DNA from: Planctomycetaceae bacterium
GTDB taxonomy: Bacteria > Planctomycetota > Planctomycetia > Planctomycetales > Planctomycetaceae
Assembly: GCA_028284145.1 (NCBI GenBank)
Contig: JANQSH010000070.1
Span: 1 to 42,262 of the forward strand
DNA length: 42,262 nucleotides
Reading direction: 5' to 3'
This document shows positions 1 through 7,290 of this stretch, piece by piece. Each line of letters begins with the position of its first letter. The stretch's first letter is position 1. The position numbers were made by a program, and so were the translations under genes. The notes under the pieces were generated by a model. The model saw nothing but the letters and a program-made list of their open reading frames with translations. It did no database searches and was not told the origin of the DNA.

Positions 1-2
1 CC

Positions 3-34
3 GACGGTGACTCACTCCGAGTCACCGTCTTTTT
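3..34 (+). terminator. Rho-independent terminator of an upstream gene outside the window
   Basis: A perfect 10-bp inverted repeat (3-12 and 20-29) with a 7-base loop is followed by five T residues at 30-34. The T-run fits termination of a rightward gene whose body lies to the left of the window. Confidence 0.85.
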
Positions 35-60
35 ACTCACGAAAAACTCCATCTTGAGCC

Positions 61-288
61 ATGAATCTTCTCACCGTTGCACAGGTTGCCGAGCGTCTCG
101 CGATCTCCAGATCTCTGGTGTACGAACTCGTCGCACGCGGAGAATTACCGTACATCCCGGTCGGGAAATCCAAAGCGTACCGGTTCGATCCGGAAGACAT
201 TGCCGTGTTTATTCGTGCACGGAAAGTCGTCAACGAGGGCAGGAAACCGCCAGTCTCCCGCCCTCGACTGAAACACATCCAACTCTAA
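61..288 (+). CDS. Small HTH DNA-binding protein, excisionase-like (MerR-type helix-turn-helix)
   Basis: This 75-residue protein has the pattern of the excisionase/MerR-like HTH_17 family. An N-terminal helix-turn-helix (about residues 4-25, with TVAQVAERLAISRSLVYELV-type spacing) is followed by a wing containing IPVGKSKAYRFDPEDI, and the tail is basic. Such proteins bind DNA and often act as recombination directionality factors for a tyrosine integrase. The convergent neighbour is such an integrase, and the two stop codons overlap by two bases, which supports an int-xis pair. No clear Shine-Dalgarno sequence precedes the ATG. A plain transcription regulator of the element is the alternative. 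The family call is fairly secure; the excisionase role is inferred from position. Confidence 0.8.
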   Translation: MNLLTVAQVAERLAISRSLVYELVARGELPYIPVGKSKAYRFDPEDIAVFIRARKVVNEGRKPPVSRPRLKHIQL

Positions 289-1457
289 CCTGCTGCCTTC
301 TTCGCCTGCTGGAGCATATGTTCGGGACTAAGAGACAAATGCTGATACACTTTGCTCAATGTCGATGGATCTTTGTGACCCATCAGAATCGCCACGGTCA
401 GTGGGTCGACTCCACGTTGAAGGGCGCGTGTCGCCCAGCTATGCCGCAGTGCGTACAGCGAATAGCGTGGAGCCAGTTCCGCCGCACGCTTATTCGTCAG
501 TTTTTGCTTCGCTTCATGGCGCAGTTCCGCTTCCCTCTTGAGCCGATCAACACCCTTGACACATTTTGTGGGTTTCAGTGTGGACATGAACTCGATGATG
601 TCGCACTCAGGAATGGCTTCGCTGAGCCGATCCATTTCCGCTCGTCCCATTCGCTGCTGGATGCGATCGAATGCGCAATTGACCGCTTCTGTTGTCCAGG
701 GTCTTCCACTGGTATTTCGGAAAAGTGGGCCAGAAGGCTGATCCTTGAGCAATCGCAGCGTGATCGCCAGTGCCCTGTCTGTCAGGTAGACAACACGGGA
801 AATCTTCTTCCCTTTCGCTTCCGATTGAGACAACACCCATCGCTGATTTTCGATGTCCACATGACGCGCTTCGACGCGAAGCGATTCCTGGGGACGGCAG
901 CCGGTTTCCCAGGTCACTTCGATCAGATCAGCCAGAGACCGATTCCGGACAGACGGCAGCAACGTGTCGTATTCACCTTGGGAAATAAAAACTTCCTTGC
1001 GTTCTGCATTCGGAACTTCCAGGTCAGCGATTGGGTTCCGCTCGATGTATCCCTGCTTTTTGGCCCACTTGAGGCATCGCTTCACGCTTCGGAGGTAATT
1101 CCTCCGCGACGTCACCGACAGACCATACGAACTCGCCCAGGTTTCGACGTGGAAAGGCTTGAGGTCCGAACAGCGAAGATCGGCATGCCTCTCAATGAAG
1201 CGTTGCAGCCGGTAGCGATACCACTCATAGGTCTCGCTCGCACGGTTTTGGGAAACCCAATCCAGAAAGGCGTCGATGATCCCTGTGAGAGAACTGGATT
1301 CCACGACGGGACGGCGTTTCTTCGGAGTGGTCATCAATTGATGGTACTGTCGAAACGCTTCGTCTTTGTCGGGACCGAGATTGATCTGCTTCCCGTCGAT
1401 CTGAACGTACCAGAGCTTCCGGGGCTTTCGATAGAACGGTTTGGGGAAATGTGGCAT
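285..1457 (-). CDS. Tyrosine recombinase / integrase
   Basis: A 390-residue phage-type integrase that cuts and rejoins DNA through a phosphotyrosine intermediate. An N-terminal arm-binding-like region and a SAM-like core-binding domain (about 50-150) precede the catalytic domain (about 155-385). Catalytic candidates are Arg188 in TGCRPQES, Lys215, Arg338 in YALRHSW, His361 in MGHKD and Tyr371 in LSKVYQHL. The first His of the HxxR box is a Tyr here, which some family members tolerate. I chose the internal ATG at 1457 because a GGAGG lies about 8 bases upstream and the protein then starts MPHFPKPFYRK, a start I associate with planctomycete integrases. The open frame itself extends to 1559. The gene starts about 130 bp from the 3' end of tRNA-Arg(TCG), a classic integration site. 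Confidence 0.93.
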   Translation of the reverse strand: MPHFPKPFYRKPRKLWYVQIDGKQINLGPDKDEAFRQYHQLMTTPKKRRPVVESSSLTGIIDAFLDWVSQNRASETYEWYRYRLQRFIERHADLRCSDLKPFHVETWASSYGLSVTSRRNYLRSVKRCLKWAKKQGYIERNPIADLEVPNAERKEVFISQGEYDTLLPSVRNRSLADLIEVTWETGCRPQESLRVEARHVDIENQRWVLSQSEAKGKKISRVVYLTDRALAITLRLLKDQPSGPLFRNTSGRPWTTEAVNCAFDRIQQRMGRAEMDRLSEAIPECDIIEFMSTLKPTKCVKGVDRLKREAELRHEAKQKLTNKRAAELAPRYSLYALRHSWATRALQRGVDPLTVAILMGHKDPSTLSKVYQHLSLSPEHMLQQAKKAAG

Positions 1458-1585
1458 TTGCGAACCCTCCAGCATGAGTAAGGAAAACACTGGAGCGGGC
1501 TGAAAGGCTCGCAGCCCGGCACGGATGCCGGGCATTTCTCTGACAAACTTCTCTGACACGATCCTCCGTGTCGTCGTAAGTCTAG

Positions 1586-1659
1586 TACACCCGGAGGGAT
1601 TCGAACCCCCAACCCTCGGTTCCGAAGACCGATGCTCTATCCAGTTGAGCTACGGGTGC
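1586..1659 (-). tRNA. tRNA-Arg (anticodon TCG)
   Basis: A complete 74-base cloverleaf on the minus strand. The acceptor stem pairs 1653-1659 with 1587-1593, closing in a G-U pair. The D-arm carries the usual TAGCTCAACTGGATAGAGC, the anticodon loop is CTTCGGA (anticodon at 1623-1625), and the T-arm contains GGTTCGAATCC. CCA is not encoded. It reads CGA codons. Its 3' end faces the integrase gene, so it is the probable attachment site of the element to the left. A near-copy with anticodon TCT lies at 5367-5440 with matching flanks. Confidence 0.95.
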
Positions 1660-1677
1660 GTGTGCGATTGGACACCG

Positions 1678-1782
1678 TTAGAGCGTATTACGCTCTTCTG
1701 TGCCGCGATGGACGTCGTCCGGCCTGCAAAACACAGGCTCCCACGAACCAGAGACGTCACACCAGAAGGTAAACGACTTTAA
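1678..1782 (+). repeat. MITE-like 105-bp intergenic repeat, copy 1
   Basis: Full copy of the dispersed family. The head is TTAGAGCGTATTACGCTCTT, containing the near-palindrome GAGCGTATTACGCTC. The conserved core runs CCACGARCCAGAGACGTCACAC and the tail is GAAGGTAAACGACTTTAA, an imperfect inverted copy of the head. It sits 18 bp upstream of tRNA-Arg(TCG). The same tRNA-repeat arrangement occurs at the second tRNA-Arg, so this copy was probably duplicated together with the tRNA. Confidence 0.85.
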
Positions 1783-1862
1783 GATAACATCTTCAGGCGA
1801 CGATTCAACTCCGTATCACAAATTCAACGAGAGCAAGGGGCGGAGCAGGTGATGACGGAGTG

Positions 1863-2846
1863 TCAGTTGTTTCTATCTCGGTCAAATTCCTCTCGAATCC
1901 AACCGTAGGTCTTTGCCATCCCCTCTCGCAATGGAATTCCCGGTTCCCAGCCAAGACAGTCGCGGATCTTTTCGTTATCGCTATTGCGGCCATTGACCCC
2001 TCTGGGGGCGTCGAGTTTGTATGTTCGCTGAAGTTCGACACCCGCGATCTGTTCCACAATATCGACCAGCCCATTAATGGTGACAAGTTCATTGGAGCCA
2101 AGGTTCACCGGCTCGGGGACATTGCCCTCAACTATGCGGTGAATGCCTTCGATGCAGTCATCGATGTACATGAAGCTGCGGGTCTGTTTGCCGTCCCCCC
2201 AGATTTCGATCGCATGTTCACCGGAATGGACGGCTTCGAGCACTTTGCGGCAAATCGCTGCCGGGGCTTTCTCCCTTCCTCCCTGCCACGTTCCAAACGG
2301 CCCGTAGACGTTATGAAATCTCGCGACGACCGTTTTCATCCCGAAATCTTCGGCGAAATGCCGACACATCCGTTCGGAGAAAAGTTTCTCCCAGCCGTAG
2401 CCATCCTCAGGCATCGCGGGGTAAGCATCTTCTTCCCGCAACGGAGTCACCGCAGCGTCTTTCTGTTTTTCCGCATTGTAAACGCAGGCGGATGAGGCGA
2501 AGAAAAATTGGGATACGTCCGCATCACGTGCGGCCATCAACAGGTGGGTGTTGATCAGTACGGACAACATGCAGAGTGCTTTGTTGTTCTCGATAAACCC
2601 CATGCCTCCCATATCGGCGGCGAGATTGTAAACCAAATCGGCCCCTTTGCACGATTCGATGCAGGCCTGCTTCTCACTCAGGTCGAAAGTCAGGTTTTCC
2701 ACATCGTCAAAACGGCGAAACCATTCCGCTTCCGGTTTGATATCGACTGCGCGAATGCGTCCTGCTCCGCGCTTGCGCAGATCGTCAACCAGATGCCCGC
2801 CGATGAATCCCCCGGCTCCGGCAACGACACAGACTTTCTCAGACAT
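1863..2846 (-). CDS. GDP-mannose 3,5-epimerase-like NAD-dependent sugar epimerase
   Basis: A 327-residue extended short-chain dehydrogenase. The Rossmann NAD motif GAGGFIGG is at about 10-17. The family signatures closely follow plant GDP-mannose 3,5-epimerase: NLAADMGGMGFIE, SSACVY with Cys121, YGWEK with Tyr150 and Lys154, RFHNVYGPFGTW, GGREKAPAA with Lys193, and RGRNSDN-like GVNGRNSDN near the C-terminus. That enzyme converts GDP-D-mannose to GDP-L-galactose and GDP-L-gulose in the cytosol; in bacteria the product would probably feed surface polysaccharide. I start at the second Met (2846) because GGAG precedes it by about 8 bases and the Rossmann strand then begins normally. It is the last gene of a leftward rfbA-GT2-epimerase operon, 40 bp after GT2. 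The exact substrate is inferred from motifs. Confidence 0.88.
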   Translation of the reverse strand: MSEKVCVVAGAGGFIGGHLVDDLRKRGAGRIRAVDIKPEAEWFRRFDDVENLTFDLSEKQACIESCKGADLVYNLAADMGGMGFIENNKALCMLSVLINTHLLMAARDADVSQFFFASSACVYNAEKQKDAAVTPLREEDAYPAMPEDGYGWEKLFSERMCRHFAEDFGMKTVVARFHNVYGPFGTWQGGREKAPAAICRKVLEAVHSGEHAIEIWGDGKQTRSFMYIDDCIEGIHRIVEGNVPEPVNLGSNELVTINGLVDIVEQIAGVELQRTYKLDAPRGVNGRNSDNEKIRDCLGWEPGIPLREGMAKTYGWIREEFDRDRNN

Positions 2847-2886
2847 CTGATTTCTCCGCAGTTTCCTCAGTCGCAAGTACAATGAT

Positions 2887-3669
2887 TTAATTTGATCTGC
2901 GAAACAGACGTAACGTGGAATAGATGGCCACGGTGCGCGCCCGCAGCAGTTTGTGCATCAGAATTGGCAGCTTGTAATCTCCTGCCGCACTTTTGGCGAC
3001 CGCCTGTGCCTCACCGGTTTGATCGACGAATTCGGCCCCTGATTTACTGGTCGTATACCAGCGAAAGTTGGCGAGGTACTCATCGACGTACCGCCCGGGC
3101 CAGCGCTGTCCAAGTCTCAACCAGAAATCGTAGTCCATCGCATGTCGCAAGTCGACTCGGAACGGGCCGACTTCCTCTCCCGCCTCCCGACGCCAGAAAA
3201 CGCCCATCTGCGAGATCCAGCATTCGGTCAGCAGTTTGGAGAATCGATACGGTTGCATTCGCCAGTTTTTGTAGCAGGTAATCCACTTGCGGATTTCGCA
3301 ATCCTGTTCATCGATGATACGAACCTTGCCATACAGCCATTGTGTTTGCGGCTCGTGCGAAAAAATGCTGGCGACCGTCTGGAGACACCCCGGCTCGTAA
3401 GTGTCATCACTGTTCAACCAGCCGATGACATCACCCGTCGCATGAGCCAGGCCCTTGTTTAACGCATCTGCCTGCCCTTTGTCCGATTCGCTCACATACT
3501 GGATTCGATCGCCGTACGATTCGAGAATGTGGATCGTCTCATCGGTTGAGCCTCCATCCATAACGATCGCTTCAATCTCAAAATTCCCCGACTGATTCAG
3601 TATGGAGTCAAGCGTGCGTTGTATGAAGTGCCCCTGATTGTAAGAGGGTGTGATGACGGAGATTTTCAT
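2887..3669 (-). CDS. Family 2 glycosyltransferase
   Basis: A 260-residue GT-A fold enzyme. The N-terminus MKISVITPSYNQG, the nucleotide-binding MDGGSTDET (about 37-46) and the DxD-like NSDD (86-89) are typical of GT2 enzymes that transfer a sugar from an NDP-sugar to a glycan or lipid-linked acceptor. No membrane segment is evident, so it should act at the cytoplasmic face of the membrane. It lies between rfbA (81 bp upstream) and the sugar epimerase (40 bp downstream) on the same strand, which suggests a role in the same surface polysaccharide. Donor and acceptor cannot be read from the sequence. Confidence 0.92.
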   Translation of the reverse strand: MKISVITPSYNQGHFIQRTLDSILNQSGNFEIEAIVMDGGSTDETIHILESYGDRIQYVSESDKGQADALNKGLAHATGDVIGWLNSDDTYEPGCLQTVASIFSHEPQTQWLYGKVRIIDEQDCEIRKWITCYKNWRMQPYRFSKLLTECWISQMGVFWRREAGEEVGPFRVDLRHAMDYDFWLRLGQRWPGRYVDEYLANFRWYTTSKSGAEFVDQTGEAQAVAKSAAGDYKLPILMHKLLRARTVAIYSTLRLFRRSN

Positions 3670-3750
3670 GGAGGTGTTTCAAATCGATGATGGCAGGAAA
3701 GTAGGAGCGTCAAAAATATTGAAGAACAGCTGTGGATATCGTGGGCATAT

Positions 3751-4650
3751 TCAGGGTTCGTCTGAGCTGTCAGGCAGTTCGCTGGCAGCGATTTCGATCA
3801 GATAGTCACCATAGTCGTTGTGCACGCGATGACCAAGTCTGGCGAGCATTTCCGCATCAATATAACCTTTGCGGAACGCGATTTCCTCGATACAGGCGAT
3901 CCGCAAACCCTGTCGTTTTTCGATTGCCTCGACGAAATTGGCCGCGAGCACCAGCGCGTCGTGCGTGCCGGTGTCGAGCCATGCAAATCCACGGGAGAAC
4001 TTTTTGACCTCCAATTCGCCCGCGTCAAGATATTGGCGAATGATATCGGTGATCTCCAATTCCCCGCGCGCTGATGGTTTCAACTGCGATGCATATTCGA
4101 CGACTCGATTATCAAAAAAGTAGAGGCCGGGCAGCGCGAAATTTGACTTTGGTCGCTCCGGCTTTTCCTCCAGCGAAATTGCCCGCCCCTGTTTGTTGAA
4201 CTCGATCACACCATATCGCTCAGGATCGCGGACTGGATAAGCGAACACCGTTGCGCCGCCTGAGTGAGCCATCGCGGAAGCCAGAATATCCTGTAAGCCT
4301 TGACCGTAAAACACATTGTCACCCAACGCCATCGCGACCGGGTTTTCGCCGATGAAATCGCGACCAATCAGAAAGGCCTGCGCGACGCCGTCTGGCGTTG
4401 GCTGTTCGGCGTATTGGATTGTCAAACCGATTTCCCGACCGTCGCCCAGCAGTCGTTCAAAAGCATGAATGTCCTGCGGCGTGGAAATCAACAGGATCTC
4501 TCGAATGTCCGCCAGCATCAGCGTCGAAAGCGGATAGTAGATCATCGGTTTGTCATAAACGGGCAACAGATGTTTGTTGACCGCCCGTGTGATGGGATGC
4601 AATCGTGTCCCCGACCCGCCCGCCAACAGAATTCCCTTACGCTGTGTCAT
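3751..4650 (-). CDS. rfbA: Glucose-1-phosphate thymidylyltransferase (RmlA/RfbA)
   Basis: At 299 residues this is the usual RmlA length. The enzyme makes dTDP-glucose from dTTP and glucose-1-phosphate, the first step to dTDP-L-rhamnose and related sugars. The nucleotide-binding signature [20 protein letters not shown] (11-30) includes the catalytic Arg16 and Lys27. [35 protein letters not shown] and [13 protein letters not shown] all match the family. It is the first gene of the leftward sugar operon. The rmlB, rmlC and rmlD partners are not in the window. A MITE-like repeat begins about 50 bp upstream of the start. Confidence 0.96.
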   Translation of the reverse strand: MTQRKGILLAGGSGTRLHPITRAVNKHLLPVYDKPMIYYPLSTLMLADIREILLISTPQDIHAFERLLGDGREIGLTIQYAEQPTPDGVAQAFLIGRDFIGENPVAMALGDNVFYGQGLQDILASAMAHSGGATVFAYPVRDPERYGVIEFNKQGRAISLEEKPERPKSNFALPGLYFFDNRVVEYASQLKPSARGELEITDIIRQYLDAGELEVKKFSRGFAWLDTGTHDALVLAANFVEAIEKRQGLRIACIEEIAFRKGYIDAEMLARLGHRVHNDYGDYLIEIAASELPDSSDEP

Positions 4651-4698
4651 TCACTCTTGCTCTGATTTTATATTGTGTTTACTCGACGAAACGAAATT

Positions 4699-4801
4699 TT
4701 AGAGCGTATTATGCTCTTCCGTGCCGCGATGAATGTCGTTCAGCCTGCAAAGACAGAATCCCACGAGCCAGAAACGTCACACAAAAAGGGAAACCGCTCC
4801 A
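4699..4801 (+). repeat. MITE-like 105-bp repeat, copy 2
   Basis: Full copy with the head TTAGAGCGTATTATGCTCTT and the tail AAACCGCTCCAG. It lies between the rfbA start and the IS5 relic. The IS relic begins right at its distal end, so the IS probably inserted at or next to this repeat. Confidence 0.85.
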
Positions 4802-5172
4802 GGCTCTGTCCCGTAACTGGTCTTTTCATAAGGCAACCTTCGTAGAGTACTCATCACAGTGCTCATGGAGGAAGCCAGATGTCACGCTACAATTTGACGG
4901 ATTCGGAGTGGAATGCAATACAGGTTTTTCTGCCACCGGAACGAACGGAAAACCAGGTCGCCCATGGAATCCCCATCGAATGGTGATCAATGGAATTCTT
5001 TGGGTGCTTCACACAGGTATTCCCTGGGCTGATCTTCCCAGCGAATTTGGAAATCACAAAACCGTTTACAACCGTTTTCGACGATGGACGTGTGAGAGAT
5101 TATGGGACCGAATGTTCGATGAACTGATTCGGCAACAGGACGCTTGTCGTAGAGTGAATCGCTCGGCGTTGA
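4802..5172 (+). mobile_element. Relic of an IS5-family insertion sequence
   Basis: The left end appears to begin near 4802 with GGCTCTGTCCCGTAACTGG, similar in style to IS5-group terminal repeats. It is followed by the broken transposase described separately. No right inverted repeat or target duplication was found; the element seems to be cut off before tRNA-Arg(TCT). Confidence 0.65.
4879..5172 (+). pseudogene. IS5-family transposase fragment, frameshifted and truncated
   Basis: The ATG at 4879, preceded by GGAGGAAG, encodes MSRYNLTDSEWNAIQVFLPPE. Homology then jumps to another frame at about 4945-4952, continuing GKPGRPWNPHRMVINGILWVL, HTGIPWADLPSEFG and TVYNRFRRW. A single lost base in the ACGG-AAAACC run explains the shift. 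The C-terminal part with the DDE residues is absent; recognisable similarity fades by about 5170. It is the N-terminal third of an IS5-type transposase (DUF4096-like N-terminus) and cannot be active. Sequence from about 5172 to 5366 is not recognised. Confidence 0.85.
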
Positions 5173-5366
5173 AATGTATCGCATCGTCAGGCGTCGCGCA
5201 ACTACAGCCACCATATTCTTTAACGACCTGTTTGCGGCCAATGAGTGACTCGCGAATGGTGTTACGGCTAATGCCACCCTCAATGAAGTGAGCATTAGCG
5301 TGCCCGCCTGTCCGGATATAGCCTGCCGTCTGATTGACAAGAAACGAGGTATTGCCGTAAGTCAAG

Positions 5367-5440
5367 CACGCCCGGGTGGATTCGAACCACCGACCTACGG
5401 TTTAGAAGACCGTTGCTCTATCCAGCTGAGCTACGGGCGC
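5367..5440 (-). tRNA. tRNA-Arg (anticodon TCT)
   Basis: A 74-base cloverleaf on the minus strand. The acceptor stem pairs 5434-5440 with 5368-5374, the anticodon loop is CTTCTAA (anticodon at 5404-5406), and the T-arm is GGTTCGAATCC. CCA is not encoded. It reads AGA codons. Body and flanks are close to those of the tRNA-Arg(TCG) at 1586-1659, including the 18-bp spacer on the 5' side and CGTAAGTC near the 3' side, so the two arose by duplication. Confidence 0.95.
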
Positions 5441-5458
5441 GTGTGTGATTGGACATCG

Positions 5459-5562
5459 TTAGAGCGTATTACGCTCTTCTGTGCCGCGATGGACGTCGTT
5501 CGGCCTGCAAACACAAGTTCCCACGAACCAGAGACGTCACACCAGAAGGTAAACTACTCTAG
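5459..5562 (+). repeat. MITE-like 105-bp repeat, copy 3
   Basis: Full copy, very close to copy 1 at 1678 and at the same 18-bp distance from its tRNA-Arg. The next 259 bp up to the LRR gene hold nothing else that I recognise. Confidence 0.85.
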
Positions 5563-5821
5563 ATTCGACACTTCGGGGTGTCAACGGCTCTCCTTTTCAG
5601 TCCATTGCCAGCAATTTCACACCCAAAGCCGTTCCAGTGTGGTGCGGAGTAACGCCGATTCTCATCTGGTTCATCCAGGCCCCGAAGTTTGCGTTTGAAG
5701 CAATGGCTGAGTAGTCTGATAATCAGGCTTGGGTCACTTTTTTGGCAAAACGCCTGACGCCCCACAACCGGATTCCTCTCGGTTTCTTTCCGCCCCATAG
5801 AATACGAAAAGGCCACTATCG

Positions 5822-7234
5822 ATGAAGTTCCTGTCTTGCCTGTTTTGCATTCTGACCTTATTTGTGACCTGCACCGGATGCGACAACGCAGCCAGAGAGA
5901 GGCTGCAGCAGGAAGTCGATGCGACAACGATTGAGTTAAAAGATCGAGAACGACAAATCGCGGAACTCAAAGCTCGACTGAATGAAGCGGAAAAGGGGGC
6001 AGAAAAACAGGACGACGTTCCAAAGGCCGAAGACGAATCGACCAATGACCTGTTGAAGTCCATTCAGGAGGGCATTGTCTCAAACCTCAAACAGCGTGGG
6101 ACAATCATCAAGCGGGACGATGCCGGTCATGTGATCGATATCAATATGGCCTCTGCCGGAGCAACCGATGCCGACCTGCCACTGCTTGTGGCGTTTGACA
6201 AACTCCAGGTGCTGAGTCTGAAGGATTCACAGATTACGAACGAGGGACTGCAGGATGTCGCGAAGCTGGCCAGTTTGCGAATCATCGATTTGTGGAACAC
6301 AGCAACCAACGATGAAGGGTTGTCGCACCTGAAGAGCCTCACCAATCTGGTGGCGTTGCGCGTGCGCCGGACAAACATTTCGGGTGATGGTTTGAAATCG
6401 CTTGCCGAGATGAAGAAATTGAAAGAGGTTGATTTGCGGTTTACGATGGTCACCAGCGAAGGGCTGGAGTCTCTGAAGGACGTGCCATCGCTCGTGGCCA
6501 TTAAGCTGGAAGGAGCCACAAGCACTGGTGATGCGGCTCTGGTGCACTTCACAGACCTGCCGAACTTGCGGGCGCTTGACTTGTGGGGCAACACTTACAC
6601 CAATGCAGGGCTGGATTCGATTAAACACCACAAGCTGACCAGCCTCGAACTCGACTATGGTGACATCAATGACGAAGGGCTGGCTCATCTGAAAGAGATG
6701 ACAACACTGGAAAACCTGCGACTGGCCGGGACGTTTGTCTCGGATGAGGGAATGGCTCATCTGTCGCAACATGTCAAAATGAAGCGGCTGAACCTGCGAG
6801 ATACCAGTGTTGGAGATGCGGGGATTGCTCATCTGAAGGAGATGACCAAACTGACGGAACTCGACTGCTCGAACCTGTTTGGTTTGACAGACACCGGTTT
6901 GGAGACGTTGGCCCGACTTACGAAGTTGCAGGAACTCAGTCTCTGGTCGACCGAAATCTCAAGCGATGGCCTGCGACATCTGGCCGGTATGAAAGACCTC
7001 AAAGAACTCCGTTTGCAACAGACGTTTATTGATGATGCGGCGATGGAGCATGTCGCCACGTTGACGAATTTGCAATCGCTCGATTTGACGGAAACGATGG
7101 TCACCGACGAGGGAATTTCCAGACTGGCGACGCTTCAGAATTTGAAGTTGTTAAAGGTCGCCAACACACAGGTCAGTGAAGACGCGACCGATAAATTGAA
7201 GGAGGCGATTCCGAAGCTCGTTGTCCAATTCTGA
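5822..7234 (+). CDS. Leucine-rich-repeat lipoprotein with N-terminal coiled coil
   Basis: A 470-residue secreted protein. A signal peptide ends in a lipobox-like CTGC with Cys20 as the probable lipidated residue. A charged heptad-rich stretch (about 25-62) suggests a short coiled coil. From about 110 to the C-terminus there are about 14 leucine-rich repeats of roughly 24 residues, each with the pattern L-x-x-L-x-x-L-x-L-x-x-T-x-I-x-D-x-G-L, which form a curved binding solenoid. No enzymatic domain is present, so a binding or scaffolding role at the envelope is likely. The partner is unknown. It is a single gene, convergent with the SBF transporter. Confidence 0.88.
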   Translation: MKFLSCLFCILTLFVTCTGCDNAARERLQQEVDATTIELKDRERQIAELKARLNEAEKGAEKQDDVPKAEDESTNDLLKSIQEGIVSNLKQRGTIIKRDDAGHVIDINMASAGATDADLPLLVAFDKLQVLSLKDSQITNEGLQDVAKLASLRIIDLWNTATNDEGLSHLKSLTNLVALRVRRTNISGDGLKSLAEMKKLKEVDLRFTMVTSEGLESLKDVPSLVAIKLEGATSTGDAALVHFTDLPNLRALDLWGNTYTNAGLDSIKHHKLTSLELDYGDINDEGLAHLKEMTTLENLRLAGTFVSDEGMAHLSQHVKMKRLNLRDTSVGDAGIAHLKEMTKLTELDCSNLFGLTDTGLETLARLTKLQELSLWSTEISSDGLRHLAGMKDLKELRLQQTFIDDAAMEHVATLTNLQSLDLTETMVTDEGISRLATLQNLKLLKVANTQVSEDATDKLKEAIPKLVVQF

Positions 7235-7265
7235 AATCGTACTTTTTCGTCTCTCAGTAATCGGT

Positions 7266-7287
7266 AACCGCACTCGCTGCGGCGGTT
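7266..7287. terminator. Possible hairpin between convergent genes
   Basis: A 6-bp inverted repeat AACCGC/GCGGTT (7266-7271 and 7282-7287) lies between the LRR gene and the oppositely oriented transporter. Only a short T-run follows, so a terminator role is tentative. Confidence 0.3.
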
Positions 7288-7290
7288 CGT

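Noticed and set aside
54..1481. Long rightward open frame of 475 codons opposite the integrase
   Set aside because: It is antisense to a clear tyrosine recombinase, and its translation has no recognisable domain, so it is a shadow frame.
1525..1782. Open frame through tRNA-Arg(TCG) and the first MITE-like repeat
   Set aside because: The translated phrase recurs at every repeat copy because the repeat happens to be open in that frame. The frame runs through a tRNA, so it is not a gene.
5066..5365. Leftward 99-codon frame between the IS relic and tRNA-Arg(TCT)
   Set aside because: It overlaps the transposase relic, has no recognisable domain and no start signal. It could be debris of a gene, but I cannot support it.
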